Assembly (NCBI RefSeq): GCF_001766235.1
Contig: NZ_CP015164.1
Location: forward strand, 1,659,501 to 1,723,500
Source of the DNA: Acetobacter ascendens
GTDB lineage: Bacteria > Pseudomonadota > Alphaproteobacteria > Acetobacterales > Acetobacteraceae
Length of the DNA stretch: 64,000 nt
Direction: 5' to 3'
Under the pieces are notes generated by a model. It was not told where the DNA came from and ran no database searches. It saw nothing but the letters and a program-made list of their open reading frames with translations. Both the position numbers and the translations under genes were made by a program. Positions 55,697 through 64,000 of this stretch are shown in pieces. Every line of letters begins with the position of its first letter. Position 1 is the stretch's first letter.

Positions 55697-56581
55697 TTAT
55701 AACAATGGCGTTAGCGGCAATTTAGCGCCTGCCAGATAGCAGTGCTGCCCTGCTTCTGGCCGAAAACGATATAGCTTTGCAGGCCGCCCCTGTTGCGGAA
55801 CATCAAAAGCACCCGTTTCTTCCACCAGCTTTTGCTGCAAAACCAGACGTCTGAAATTTTGCTTATGCATCCAACAGCCCGCCAATGCTTCCATGGCCTG
55901 CTGAAGCTGCAACAATGTAAAGGTTTCTGGCAGCAGATCGAACACAACAGATGTATAGCGAATTTTCGCCCGCACGCGTGAAAGGGCAGTCGCCAAAACG
56001 CGTCGGTAATCTGCCTGCATTGGCAAACCTAATTGGATCTGCCCTTCACAATGTTTGGCCTCGTGCACCAAACCCGCTTCCCACAAAATTTCATAACGGT
56101 CCAAAGCCAGTTCATCATTCCATGAATGTGGAGGGAGGCCGAATAATCTGGCACATCTTTGCTGTTTAGCGGCACTCTTCCCGGCCCAGTTTTTCAGTAA
56201 TACAACAATGTGCTGCAACAGAGCATGAGCCTCTGGATATCTACGATCTTCCCACGGGAAATAATCATATATGGGACGTTCTGCTATTGTTTGATCTGCA
56301 TTAGAACTGATCAACGCCATATAGGAAATACGCACCAACCGGCTTTTATCGGCCACCTGTGTATCTGCAAATGTATAAAGCTGTTCTGTATGCCCTAACA
56401 CCACGCCAGTTTGCTGCTCCACCCATCCGCATAGTTCCTTTTGCAAGGAACGCCCGCCCATGGTTAATGGGCCGGATGGCAGGGCCTGACCGTTTTCCAG
56501 CGTGAGCACACAGGGCGTATCTTTTCTGATATTCAAAAGAACGGCTACAAGCTCTGTCCTGCAAAACGCTGTCTGTTTCAT
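55697..56581 (-). CDS. nrtR: Nudix-domain transcriptional regulator, NrtR-like
   Basis: Likely regulator of NAD metabolism. The N-terminal part (about residues 8-150) has the Nudix fold (ELVAVLLNIRKDTPCVLTLENG), but the Nudix-box catalytic Glu residues are not in the usual GX5EX7REUXEEXGU pattern (GGRSLQKELCGWVEQQTG). This suits NrtR proteins that bind ADP-ribose without hydrolysing it. The C-terminal part (about 190-285: SVVFDLLPETFTLLQLQQAM, NFRRLVLQQKLVEETGAF, GRPAKLYRF) is the winged-helix DNA-binding domain of this family. It is immediately upstream of nadA-nadC. The length is 294 residues. Confidence 0.87.
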   Translation of the reverse strand: MKQTAFCRTELVAVLLNIRKDTPCVLTLENGQALPSGPLTMGGRSLQKELCGWVEQQTGVVLGHTEQLYTFADTQVADKSRLVRISYMALISSNADQTIAERPIYDYFPWEDRRYPEAHALLQHIVVLLKNWAGKSAAKQQRCARLFGLPPHSWNDELALDRYEILWEAGLVHEAKHCEGQIQLGLPMQADYRRVLATALSRVRAKIRYTSVVFDLLPETFTLLQLQQAMEALAGCWMHKQNFRRLVLQQKLVEETGAFDVPQQGRPAKLYRFRPEAGQHCYLAGAKLPLTPLL

Positions 56582-56629
56582 GAAGCCTCAATAATGGACC
56601 AAAAATCAAAATATCATGGGTAATATCTG

Positions 56630-56648
56630 CATACTCATTTTTCGTATG
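56630..56648 (-). promoter_or_regulatory. Possible second regulator site upstream of nrtR
   Basis: CATACTCATTTTTCGTATG, 50 bp upstream of the nrtR start, has CATAC/GTATG arms and shares ATACTCA with the nadA palindrome. Autoregulation is plausible but the match is short. Confidence 0.3.
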
Positions 56649-56836
56649 GGCGTGAAGATTTCACCCCCAAACAGATATTCCTGAAAATGTTTCGACTACA
56701 ATATTTTCCAAATGAACATGTCTCATGTATTATACAGCTACATCATTCATCTCTGCCATCATCAGGCTTATATTTGTGTCAGTTTAGAAAAGACAATATA
56801 AACGTTTTTGAAAGAAATCAGGACATTTTCGCGCCC

Positions 56837-57529
56837 ATGAATACGCCGACAAAACATGATATCGCAAAAAAGAAAATTGTAGATTCTGCACGTGCGCTTA
56901 TTGCTGAACGCGGATTTTCGGCTGTGGGTCTTTCGCAAATTCTGGAAGTTGCGGGTATTCCCAAAGGTTCATTTTACCATTATTTCGCGTCTAAAGAGGC
57001 TTTTGGTGAGGAACTTCTACGCTCTTACATGCATGATTATTTAATAAATATTCATGAACTCTTCACCGCACCAGATAAAAATGGCGCACAGAAGCTGTTT
57101 TCTTATCTGGATTTCTGGCGGGTCTCCCATATCAAAGGTCAAGTTGGGGATAAATGCCTGATCGTTAAACTGGCGGCAGAGGTTTCCGATATATCAGAAC
57201 GCATGCGCCGTATCATGGAAACCGGCACAGCTTCCGTTATCATTCATCTTTCTGAAGTCATCAAAACCGGGCAGCAGGATGGATCTTTACACTCCTCCCT
57301 ACCCGCCCATAAACTTGCATCATCACTCTATCAGCTTTGGCTGGGTGCAACCTTGATGACGAAGATTAAGCGTTCATCTCATCCATTGGATGAAGCATGG
57401 CAAACTTCGTTCACCCTTCTGGGTTGCGCATCAGATCAGTCCAAGCGCACAGAAGGTCGAATAACGGTTTCCACCATATCTGCAAAGATGGACGCCAAGC
57501 CGCGTATCCAACCAAACAGCTCTATCTGA
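56837..57529 (+). CDS. TetR/AcrR-family repressor
   Basis: DNA-binding repressor of 230 residues. The N-terminal helix-turn-helix (KKKIVDSARALIAERGFSAVGLSQILEVAGIPKGSFYHYFASKEAFGEELL, about residues 9-60) is diagnostic. The C-terminal ligand domain (LWLGATLMTKIKRS) is of the type regulating oxidoreductases or efflux. The start was set at 56837 (MNTPTK); the upstream 50 codons are not family-like. The last 94 bp overlap the 3' end of the convergent ndh-like gene and encode a tail unlike its relatives. A possible target site exists upstream of the aldehyde dehydrogenase at 60299. The inducer is unknown. Confidence 0.88.
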   Translation: MNTPTKHDIAKKKIVDSARALIAERGFSAVGLSQILEVAGIPKGSFYHYFASKEAFGEELLRSYMHDYLINIHELFTAPDKNGAQKLFSYLDFWRVSHIKGQVGDKCLIVKLAAEVSDISERMRRIMETGTASVIIHLSEVIKTGQQDGSLHSSLPAHKLASSLYQLWLGATLMTKIKRSSHPLDEAWQTSFTLLGCASDQSKRTEGRITVSTISAKMDAKPRIQPNSSI

Positions 57530-58728
57530 TGCTGCCGATAAAGCATGATATGCCCCATACGGACTGAAAGCCCATGCAGCATACCGCCGCCCATAACGCG
57601 GCCACCCGGCAAAGCGGCCCAGCCATTGTAATTACCCAATGCGACAATAGCGCCTTTGTTGCGGAAAATGCAGGAAGGAACTTCCTTGCCACTCTCTAGC
57701 CATGCAGGCAGATGTTGTGCCAGATGATGCGCCTGCTGGCGGGCAACCTGTGCGGTCGCAGGCAACGGATCATCTACAATGTAGGAGCAATCCCCCATTG
57801 CAAAAATACGATCATCATCAACAGAGCACAGATTGGGTTTAACGTTGATCTGGCCGGAACGACTGAGAGAAAGACCACCATAGGTTTTTGTCACTGCCGG
57901 TGCTTTAACCCCAGCGGCCCATACCCGCAGTGTTGCTGGCACATGTGTGCCATCTTTAAGTATAAAACCAGTAGCGTCAGCCGCAGCAACGCGTGCTGAT
58001 GTGCGCACATTAACACCAATCCGCTCCAGTTCCTGCTGTGCTGCCATTGAAACAGATTCAGGAAAAGCAGGCAGAATGCGGGCACCAGACTGTAACAGTG
58101 TAATGCTCAGCTTCGGCGGAGCCTTGCCAAAAGCATGCAGGCTTACTGGATCAACAATTTCGAGAGATTTATGAAGTTCCGCAGCAAGCTGGGTGCCTGT
58201 AGCCCCGCCCCCAACAATAGCAATATCGAGTTCCGAATTATCAGCAAATGACTTCAGAATTTCCATTCTGAACTTTTCGTTAAAGGCATTTGCTTCAACA
58301 AGGTTATCAATAAACAGGCAGTTTTCTAGCACACCGGGTGTGCCAAAATCGTTAGCGCGGCTTCCGATGGACAGGACAATGGCATCATACGTCATGGTTC
58401 TGCTATCCAGAACCTTGCTGCCATCTGATGCATGTAAGGGGCTTAAAACAACTTCCCGCTTTTCTCTATCAATAGAAACAACTTCACCGGGCCAGAATTC
58501 AAAATTGTGGCTACTGGCCTGAGCCATAAAACTGATGCGGTCATTTTCATTCTGCACTGTGCCAGCGGCAAAACAATGCAGCATGGGCTTCCATACGTGT
58601 GAAAAGCTTTTATCAATGAGCGTGATACGTGCTTTTCCGTGCCGGCCAAGTGTTTTACCCAGACGCGTTGCAAGGGCAAGTCCTGCCACTCCGCCACCGA
58701 CAATAAGAATTTCAGACTTGGACGACAT
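57436..58728 (-). CDS. Type II NADH dehydrogenase-like FAD oxidoreductase
   Basis: Single-subunit flavoprotein resembling NDH-2, which passes electrons from NADH to quinone at the membrane without pumping protons. FAD-binding GGGVAGLALATRLGKTLG is at the N-terminus, NADH-binding IAIVGGGATGTQLAAEL near residue 170, and the second FAD motif IFAMGDCSYI near 315. The C-terminal amphipathic region (MLYRQHQIELFGWIRGLASIFADMV) fits membrane attachment. The length is 430 residues. It converges on the TetR gene with a 94-bp overlap. Other quinone-reducing oxidoreductases share these features, so the exact donor is uncertain. Confidence 0.88.
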   Translation of the reverse strand: MSSKSEILIVGGGVAGLALATRLGKTLGRHGKARITLIDKSFSHVWKPMLHCFAAGTVQNENDRISFMAQASSHNFEFWPGEVVSIDREKREVVLSPLHASDGSKVLDSRTMTYDAIVLSIGSRANDFGTPGVLENCLFIDNLVEANAFNEKFRMEILKSFADNSELDIAIVGGGATGTQLAAELHKSLEIVDPVSLHAFGKAPPKLSITLLQSGARILPAFPESVSMAAQQELERIGVNVRTSARVAAADATGFILKDGTHVPATLRVWAAGVKAPAVTKTYGGLSLSRSGQINVKPNLCSVDDDRIFAMGDCSYIVDDPLPATAQVARQQAHHLAQHLPAWLESGKEVPSCIFRNKGAIVALGNYNGWAALPGGRVMGGGMLHGLSVRMGHIMLYRQHQIELFGWIRGLASIFADMVETVIRPSVRLD

Positions 58729-58907
58729 CAGGTTTACATGCCTCTTTCAGGAAGTAAGCGGGAGATAACGTTATATTTTTGTATGAATATTTTTATTAAA
58801 AAGAATTATTCTGTTATTACACTATATAATTCTATTTACTTATGTTTCTTATACTATGCGTATTCTGTGCAAGCAGGCACCTTTACAGGCGCCTGCTAAC
58901 AGTATGA

Positions 58908-60299
58908 TCAGAACGGTGCGTCGATATCGACCGTGTTGATCAGCTTGTGGTTCACAAACTCTTTGATACCAAGACCAATCAGTTCACGACCATAACCGGA
59001 GTTCTTAATACCACCGAAAGGCAGATCTGCCTTAGGTACCAGCGGATGGTTGATGAACACCATGCCTGTGCAGATTTTTGCAGCCACACGTGCGCCACGT
59101 GCTTCGTCTTTGGTAAAGACAGCGCCACCCAGACCGTAAGGAGAATCATTGGCGATACGGATTGCATCGTTTTCGTCTTTTGCACGATACAACTGCGTTA
59201 CCGGGCCAAAGAATTCCCAATGGCGGGCTGCGTTATTGCCGTCCAAACCGGTCATCAGCAGCGGACGGAAGAAAGCACCTTTACCGGGAACTTCTGGCCC
59301 AATGACTTCAACCTTCGCACCATGCTTGATGGCTTCTGTAACCTGACGGTGCAGATCATCCATAGCGCCTTTGGAGCACACCGGTGCCAACGTTGTGGAA
59401 GGATCCATCGGGTCACCAGCTTTCAGCTCGGAAACACCCTTTTTGTACAGTTCCAAGAAGCGATCATAAACAGCATCAGCAACAATCAGACGCTTGGCAG
59501 ATACACACACCTGACCAGCATTCCAATGGCGGCCAATAACAGCCCATTTAGCGGCTTTTTCTACGTCGGCATCATCCAGAACAATAAAGGCATCTGCACC
59601 GCCCAGTTCCATGGTAGCCTTTTTCAGGGCTTTACCAGCAACGCCAGCAATAATGGTGCCTGCGCCTTCAGAACCTGTCAGAGCCACACCGCAAACGCGT
59701 GGGTCATTCAGGATAACTTCCGTGTGGCGACGTGCTGTATAAAGGTTACGGAACAGACCCTTCGGCAGGCCAGCTTCGTTCATCAGCTCTTCACAGGCAG
59801 CAGCGCACTGCGGCAGGTTGGAAGCGTGCTTGAGCAGAACAGCGTTACCAGCGGAAAGCTGCGGCGCAATAATACGGACAACCTGATAGAACGGGAAGTT
59901 CCATGGCTCAATTGCCAGCACGATACCAAGAGGTTCATGCACCAGAACGGCCTTACCTTCAGCCGGATCAGCCACTGGCAGAGATTCTGGCTTCAGCAGT
60001 TCTTCTGCATATTTTGCATAGTATTCGAAAATTTCAGCAGAAAGAATAACCTCTGCTTTAGACTCAGCAAACAGCTTGCCCATTTCCAGCGTGCCCAGAC
60101 GGGCATACTTATCAACATCACGACGCAGAATGGCAGCTGCGGCATTCATAATACGAGCGCGTTCAGCAAAGGAGGTATCACGCCATTTTTCAAAAGCGGC
60201 ATGAGCTTCGGACAGTGCGGTCTGAACTTCCTGATCTGTAGCTTCAGGAAAATTAGCAAGAACTTCCCCTGTGTAGGGATTGGTTGTCGCGTACGCCAT
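58908..60299 (-). CDS. Succinate-semialdehyde-type dehydrogenase (NAD(P)+)
   Basis: ALDH-superfamily enzyme of 463 residues, closest in appearance to NAD-dependent succinate-semialdehyde dehydrogenases (GabD/Sad type). The catalytic Glu231 is in TMELGGADAFIVLDD and Cys265 in NAGQVCVSAKRLIV. The family end PFGGIKNSGYGRELIGLGIKEFVNHKLI is present. The start at 60299 follows GAGGTAAAA; a longer frame to 60407 is not supported. It stands alone, with a palindromic TAGACCGGTC element upstream. Substrate assignment is by resemblance only. Confidence 0.85.
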   Translation of the reverse strand: MAYATTNPYTGEVLANFPEATDQEVQTALSEAHAAFEKWRDTSFAERARIMNAAAAILRRDVDKYARLGTLEMGKLFAESKAEVILSAEIFEYYAKYAEELLKPESLPVADPAEGKAVLVHEPLGIVLAIEPWNFPFYQVVRIIAPQLSAGNAVLLKHASNLPQCAAACEELMNEAGLPKGLFRNLYTARRHTEVILNDPRVCGVALTGSEGAGTIIAGVAGKALKKATMELGGADAFIVLDDADVEKAAKWAVIGRHWNAGQVCVSAKRLIVADAVYDRFLELYKKGVSELKAGDPMDPSTTLAPVCSKGAMDDLHRQVTEAIKHGAKVEVIGPEVPGKGAFFRPLLMTGLDGNNAARHWEFFGPVTQLYRAKDENDAIRIANDSPYGLGGAVFTKDEARGARVAAKICTGMVFINHPLVPKADLPFGGIKNSGYGRELIGLGIKEFVNHKLINTVDIDAPF

Positions 60300-60411
60300 T
60301 TTTACCTCGTGAACAGTGAAATGGAAAAAGCAGAACGAGCCCGCAAATGCGGCATGCACCCGGCAGAGCAAAATGCTCCAATGTGTGGCATCGTCTCCCT
60401 CATCCAAAAAA

Positions 60412-60423
60412 TAGACCGGTCAA
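60412..60423. promoter_or_regulatory. Candidate TetR-type operator
   Basis: TAGACCGGTCAA contains the perfect palindrome GACCGGTC and lies about 115 bp before the aldehyde dehydrogenase start. A related dyad, AGACCAGTCGTCT, occurs at about 60553-60565. Such sites are bound by TetR-family repressors in other bacteria; the link to the TetR gene at 56837 is a guess. Confidence 0.35.
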
Positions 60424-60659
60424 CTTTTATCGAGAAGGAAAATCCCTGATGGCAAAAATCCATATACAAACTGGAAATATTCCTACCGAATCTGTATGGC
60501 CTGTTCTGGCTATCTATATATGAATGGATATAGATGAAGTCAATTCATAATTAGACCAGTCGTCTTATAACTCTTATCCTATTTATGGTGGGATCGCATA
60601 AATCCGATCAAAACCGTTACTATCCCCCTGCCCCACACCTCTTGGCGCTCAACAAATAC

Positions 60660-60693
60660 AAAAAAAGCTGGAAGGCATATATCCTTCCAGCTT
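60660..60693 (-). terminator. Terminator of the MFS transporter gene
   Basis: The arms AAGCTGGAAGG (60665-60675) and CCTTCCAGCTT (60683-60693) form a perfect 11-bp stem, followed on the minus strand by a run of T (60664-60660), 60 bp past the MFS stop. Confidence 0.88.
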
Positions 60694-60752
60694 AAAGCGT
60701 TCGTGCAGAACTCAATATAAAACAAGAATATGAAACACTATAATGTTTCTAT

Positions 60753-61988
60753 TCAGGAGATAGGTTGTCTGATTTCTTTCTGTCCACTCCGACGCAATAC
60801 CAGAATTGCCAGCAAATACACAACCAGACCACCTGCTGAAAGAACAGCCCCACCAACACCCAGAGCCGAATAACCAAACTGATGCGCCAGCAGCATACTC
60901 CCTAGAGCGGCCCCTAATGCATTGGCGATATTAAACGCTGAGTGATTGAGAGAGGCTGCCAAAGTTTGAGCATCCCCTGCAAAATCCATCAAACGCGTTT
61001 GCAAAGCAGGCCCCAGACCATTCACAAATGTAGGGATAAGAAATACAGCAAGCGCCAAGAGCAACGGCTGATGTAGCACTGTGGAAAAGCCCAGCATAAC
61101 AATAGCACTGCCACCTAGTGCCAATACTGCGGCCAGATCCAACTTGCGATCTACAAGCCATGCACCAACATTAGCCCCAACCAGCATGCCCATACCCCAA
61201 ATGACCATATACACCATAACGGACCATTCAGGCACATGGGTTACATTCTGCAAGATACTGGTAAGGTATGTATAAATGGCAAACATGCCGCCAAAGCCGA
61301 TAGCCGCTGTTAGCAACGTAAGCAGAACCTGCGTGTTACCCATGGCAGAAACTTCTTTAAGCGGTGAGTTCTTGCGGTTGGGCTGATCAGCCGGAATATA
61401 ACGCCACACTCCCAAAAAGGTAATACAGCCAAATATACCGATAATCAGATATGCCACGCGCCAGCCAAAATGATCCGCTGCAAATGTAGAAAACGGTGCA
61501 CCCACCAGAGTGGAAATGGCAATGCCAGACAAAACACGGCCAACAGCCCACCCTCGGCGTGAACGTTCCACCATTGAGGCCGCAACCAACGCAGAAATAC
61601 CAAACAATGCCCCATGTGGCAGGCCCGTAATAAACCGTGCAACTTCAACCAACTCTGGTGAAGGCATGCAAATGCTCAGGAAATTCCCGAAACAAAACAG
61701 CACCAACAAAGAAAGGAGAAGTTCCCTACGGGAAAGCCGCGCGCCCAAAATTGTAATAAGTGGCGCACCAATTACTACACCCAAGGCATAGGCGGTAATG
61801 GCATATCCTGCATCTGCCGCAGATAGATGTAAGGAACGGGCAAATTCTGGCAGCATGCCCATAATGGCAAACTCACCTGTTCCAACAACAAAAGTGCCAA
61901 AAGTGAGAATAAATAAGGCTGCTGCACGCCCATGAGGCGGTTCTATGAATGAGGTGCTTGCGGGAGGAGGCTGAGGAGCTGTTGTCAT
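60753..61988 (-). CDS. MFS transporter, AraJ/DHA1-like
   Basis: Inner-membrane exporter of the major facilitator superfamily, 411 residues with about twelve hydrophobic helices. The N-terminal block ILTFGTFVVGTGEFAIMGMLPEFARSL and the Arg-rich loop ILGARLSRRELLL (MFS motif A position), with TGLPHGALFGISALVAA after it, are characteristic of the AraJ/YdhP-type drug:proton antiporters. The substrate is unknown. It lies 24 bp downstream of a GlcG/HbpS-like gene and is probably co-transcribed with it. Confidence 0.9.
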   Translation of the reverse strand: MTTAPQPPPASTSFIEPPHGRAAALFILTFGTFVVGTGEFAIMGMLPEFARSLHLSAADAGYAITAYALGVVIGAPLITILGARLSRRELLLSLLVLFCFGNFLSICMPSPELVEVARFITGLPHGALFGISALVAASMVERSRRGWAVGRVLSGIAISTLVGAPFSTFAADHFGWRVAYLIIGIFGCITFLGVWRYIPADQPNRKNSPLKEVSAMGNTQVLLTLLTAAIGFGGMFAIYTYLTSILQNVTHVPEWSVMVYMVIWGMGMLVGANVGAWLVDRKLDLAAVLALGGSAIVMLGFSTVLHQPLLLALAVFLIPTFVNGLGPALQTRLMDFAGDAQTLAASLNHSAFNIANALGAALGSMLLAHQFGYSALGVGGAVLSAGGLVVYLLAILVLRRSGQKEIRQPIS

Positions 61989-62012
61989 TTAAAAACTCAA
62001 AAACAAGAAAGG

Positions 62013-62414
62013 TCAGTTATTTACGGCCTGCTTCATTGCAACACGAGCAATGGCAATATCATCTTCCGTTTTGGCACCAGAAACACCTATGGCACCTAAA
62101 AAAGAGCCATCTGTAGCTTTAATCACTAGTCCACCACCAAAGCTGGTTAAACCACCATTTGTATTTTCCAGCGTATAGGCTTCACCATCCGGGCGGCCTT
62201 TTGCTGCAAAATCTGCACTATCCATCTGGAACAGCGCAGCAGTGCGTGCCTTTTTCTGGCTGACATCCACCACACCTAACGGTGCCCCATCCATCCGGGC
62301 AAAAACCACAGGCCATGCTGCAGCATCTACAATGGACACACATACATTCACTTCAAGCCGGCGCGCCTCTGCCAAGGCGGCATCCAGTATGGATAAGGCC
62401 GTAGAAAGCTTCAT
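62013..62414 (-). CDS. GlcG/HbpS-family (DUF336) protein
   Basis: Small soluble protein of 133 residues in the GlcG/HbpS family; some members bind heme or cobalamin-related ligands, but the role is often unknown. The family core is ILDAALAEARRLEVNVCVSIVDAAAWPVVFARMDGAPLGVVDVSQKKARTA and the Gly-rich GGLTSFGGGLVIK with SGAKTEDDIAIA. GGAG lies 13 nt before the ATG at 62414; a GTG six codons upstream is less likely. It has no signal peptide. It is first gene of a likely unit with the MFS transporter. Confidence 0.87.
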   Translation of the reverse strand: MKLSTALSILDAALAEARRLEVNVCVSIVDAAAWPVVFARMDGAPLGVVDVSQKKARTAALFQMDSADFAAKGRPDGEAYTLENTNGGLTSFGGGLVIKATDGSFLGAIGVSGAKTEDDIAIARVAMKQAVNN

Positions 62415-62578
62415 GAAACAAAACTCCTGCACGAAGAAAAGCGCGCAGACTACTCATCTCGCTCTTAAATGAAAGAGAAATTATACATAAAACACATTTA
62501 TTTAACGGCAATGAACATATTCTTGTTACAAATGAAGCATGAGGCCCATATTGGTTTTATTTTCAGCCTCAGAAATCC

Positions 62579-63160
62579 TTAGATAGTCTGCTTTTGTTCT
62601 CTGCGTGCCATATCTGCCAATGACTGTATCTGCCGCGTGAGAAATGCGCGTGTTTTCTCGTCAGTCAGTTCCAGCTTGTCTATATCAAACTTATCTGCTG
62701 CCTGACCGATCATGACTTCCGGCCTATTCAGCACAAGGGCATCCATAAACACCATACTCTGGCGTATGTGATACTGCGCACGAGCACCCCCAATCATGCC
62801 GGGTGAGACTGTCTGAAGCGCAACGGGTTTGCGTGCAAATGGTTGCGGCGTAAGACGAGAAAGCCAATCCAGCATGTTTTTAAGCACACCCGGCACAGAA
62901 TAATTATATTCTGGCGTTACGATAATAACGCCATCGGCTTTCCTGATCCGCTCTCCCATTACCAGCACAGAAGCAGGGAAACCCTGCTCCTGCACATCCT
63001 GATTATAATGCGGAAACTCAGCGATAGATCCGAGCGCCGAAATAGTTATTCCATCTGGAGCCAACATAGGTAACGTGCGTGCCACAATACCATTATAAGA
63101 TGCCTTACGCAGGCTACCCAACACGGTCACAAAATGCAGATGTTCTTTTTCCTGCGTCAT
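62579..63160 (-). CDS. NADPH-dependent FMN reductase
   Basis: Flavodoxin-fold reductase (NADPH:quinone/chromate reductase type) of 193 residues that reduces FMN, quinones or similar compounds, often in oxidative-stress defence. The FMN phosphate loop is VLGSLRKASYNG, and the second site is VTPEYNYSVPGVLKNMLDWLSR with AALQTVSPG-like MIGGARA. It lies 99 bp downstream of the pirin gene on the same strand. The substrate is not determined. Confidence 0.91.
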   Translation of the reverse strand: MTQEKEHLHFVTVLGSLRKASYNGIVARTLPMLAPDGITISALGSIAEFPHYNQDVQEQGFPASVLVMGERIRKADGVIIVTPEYNYSVPGVLKNMLDWLSRLTPQPFARKPVALQTVSPGMIGGARAQYHIRQSMVFMDALVLNRPEVMIGQAADKFDIDKLELTDEKTRAFLTRQIQSLADMARREQKQTI

Positions 63161-63259
63161 GCTTCTGTCCTGCCTTTGAAGTATTTATTGAAAAAATTGC
63201 CTGTCATGGATGACATAACAGGCAACCTGTATGATTGTTGCGATACATGGCCCGACATA

Positions 63260-64000
63260 TCAGGCTGAAATATTGCCAAAACGGCCGCTATTGAAATCTT
63301 CAAATGCCTGCCGAATTTCTTCCCGCGTATTCATGACAAACGGCCCATATCCAGCAATGGGTTCATTCAACGGCGCTCCAGTTAAAACAAGAAAGCTAGA
63401 GGCTTGGGGAGCTTGCAATGTTACATCCGTGCCTTCCCGGTCCAGAAGTGCAAATTGTGCACTTCCCACTTCTTCTGCACCATTCACAATTAACTTCCCT
63501 TCAAGCGAAACAATAGCGGCATTATGCCCAGCAGGGAGAGAAAGTGTGATGTATGCTCCTTCTTCCAGCTTCCCATCCCACACGTTTAGTGGAGAGAAAA
63601 TACGCGCAGGCCCATGCTGACCTTCATAGTCTCCCGCAATAATACGTAGGCTGCCCCTCTTATCTGGAAACGCAATAGTTGGAATTTCTGCAGCCTGTAG
63701 AGTTTGATAACCGGCAGGCACACCTTTATCTTTAGCTGGCAAATTAACCCATAACTGCACCATCCGAAAATCACCCCCAACTTTTGCATATGCCGGAGAA
63801 TGAAATTCCTCGTGCTGGATACCGTTGCCGGCTGTCATCCACTGCACATCGCCGGGACCAATAATGCCACCACCGCCAGATGAATCACGGTGTTCCACTT
63901 CACCATCATAAACAATGGTAACGGTTTCAAACCCTTTGTGTGGATGCTGACCTACGCCGCGCCGTGTATCTGTTGGCGCAAACTTATGCGGACCTGCATA
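63260..64000 (-). CDS. Pirin-family protein (5' end outside window)
   Basis: Bicupin metal protein of the pirin family; bacterial members can have quercetinase activity or regulate central metabolism. The visible 246 residues run from the window edge to the stop at 63260. The N-terminal cupin has the metal ligands in RGVGQHPHKGFETVTIVYDG and GIQHEEFHSP, plus GPGDVQWMTAGNG. The C-terminal cupin ends near EIRQAFEDFNSGRFG. The frame is open at base 64000, so the start lies just beyond. It precedes the FMN reductase gene, and both may respond to redox stress. Confidence 0.92.
   Translation of the reverse strand, partial: YAGPHKFAPTDTRRGVGQHPHKGFETVTIVYDGEVEHRDSSGGGGIIGPGDVQWMTAGNGIQHEEFHSPAYAKVGGDFRMVQLWVNLPAKDKGVPAGYQTLQAAEIPTIAFPDKRGSLRIIAGDYEGQHGPARIFSPLNVWDGKLEEGAYITLSLPAGHNAAIVSLEGKLIVNGAEEVGSAQFALLDREGTDVTLQAPQASSFLVLTGAPLNEPIAGYGPFVMNTREEIRQAFEDFNSGRFGNISA

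Larger units (their letters stand above)
60300..60752. other. Intergenic region upstream of the aldehyde dehydrogenase
   Basis: There are 453 bp without a gene. It contains the aldehyde dehydrogenase promoter area, two AGAC-type dyads, and the terminator of the MFS transporter at its right side. The middle is AT-rich (around 60500-60560). No RNA gene or mobile element was recognised. Confidence 0.5.

Noticed and set aside
58947-60449. 500-codon open frame opposite the aldehyde dehydrogenase
   Set aside because: It lies antisense to conserved catalytic motifs of the dehydrogenase; its composition is not protein-like and it has no ribosome site.
1-64000. CRISPR arrays, prophage genes, rRNA operon
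   Set aside because: No regularly spaced direct repeats, phage structural genes or rRNA sequence were recognised on reading through the window.

Overview
The window is 64 kb of a bacterial chromosome, very probably from an acetic acid bacterium (Acetobacter or a close relative, Alphaproteobacteria: Acetobacteraceae). This is inferred from a hopanoid C-3 methylase (hpnR), alphaproteobacterial gene orders (ispH-thrB-rnhA; rne, hisG-hisD-infA-maf-RNase E/G-like-yacG), an RNase E with an acidic insert and an RRTGWWKK-type C-terminus, an IS1031-type IS5 element, and quinone- and NAD-linked alcohol, aldehyde and lactate oxidation genes. No rRNA, CRISPR array, prophage or replication origin was seen.

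Layout. 1-8.4 kb: hpnR, ndk, an ABC-F ATPase, an AI-2E/PerM-type permease, a two-component pair whose histidine kinase has lost its sensor half, and a SIMPL-domain periplasmic protein. 8.4-20 kb: a leftward run (TPR protein, GT9 glycosyltransferase, thrS, infC with an apparent AUA start), a divergent rightward run (GT4 glycosyltransferase, nadK, Pro-rich OmpA-like protein), then leftward ispH-thrB-rnhA and a large membrane protein. 20-31.5 kb: a lipoprotein, pepF with an ABC1 kinase, the glutamate synthase operon in the order gltD-gltB, and an NDUFA9-like dehydrogenase. 31.7-41.6 kb: tRNA-Leu(CAG), an EamA permease, an amidase, rne with a long leader, the his/infA/maf cluster and tRNA-Phe(GAA). 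42-47 kb: a cytochrome c, an alcohol-dehydrogenase-like SDR, an aldehyde dehydrogenase and a quinone D-lactate dehydrogenase.

47-54 kb is the most unusual part. A zinc peptidase, a transglutaminase, a circularly permuted ATP-grasp protein and an alpha-E protein form two diverging units of a predicted peptide-ligating system. The ATP-grasp gene is broken by two different IS5-family insertions about 90 bp apart. Both target duplications are intact, and removing the elements restores one frame of 492 codons. The second element uses a slippery A6G site for a -1 frameshift.

54-64 kb: a NAD-synthesis unit (Nudix-type regulator, then nadA-nadC) with a 45-bp near-perfect palindrome over the nadA promoter and ribosome-binding region; a TetR regulator whose 3' end overlaps a convergent ndh-type gene by 94 bp; a succinate-semialdehyde-type dehydrogenase; an MFS exporter with a GlcG/HbpS-like protein; an FMN reductase; and a pirin cut off by the window edge.
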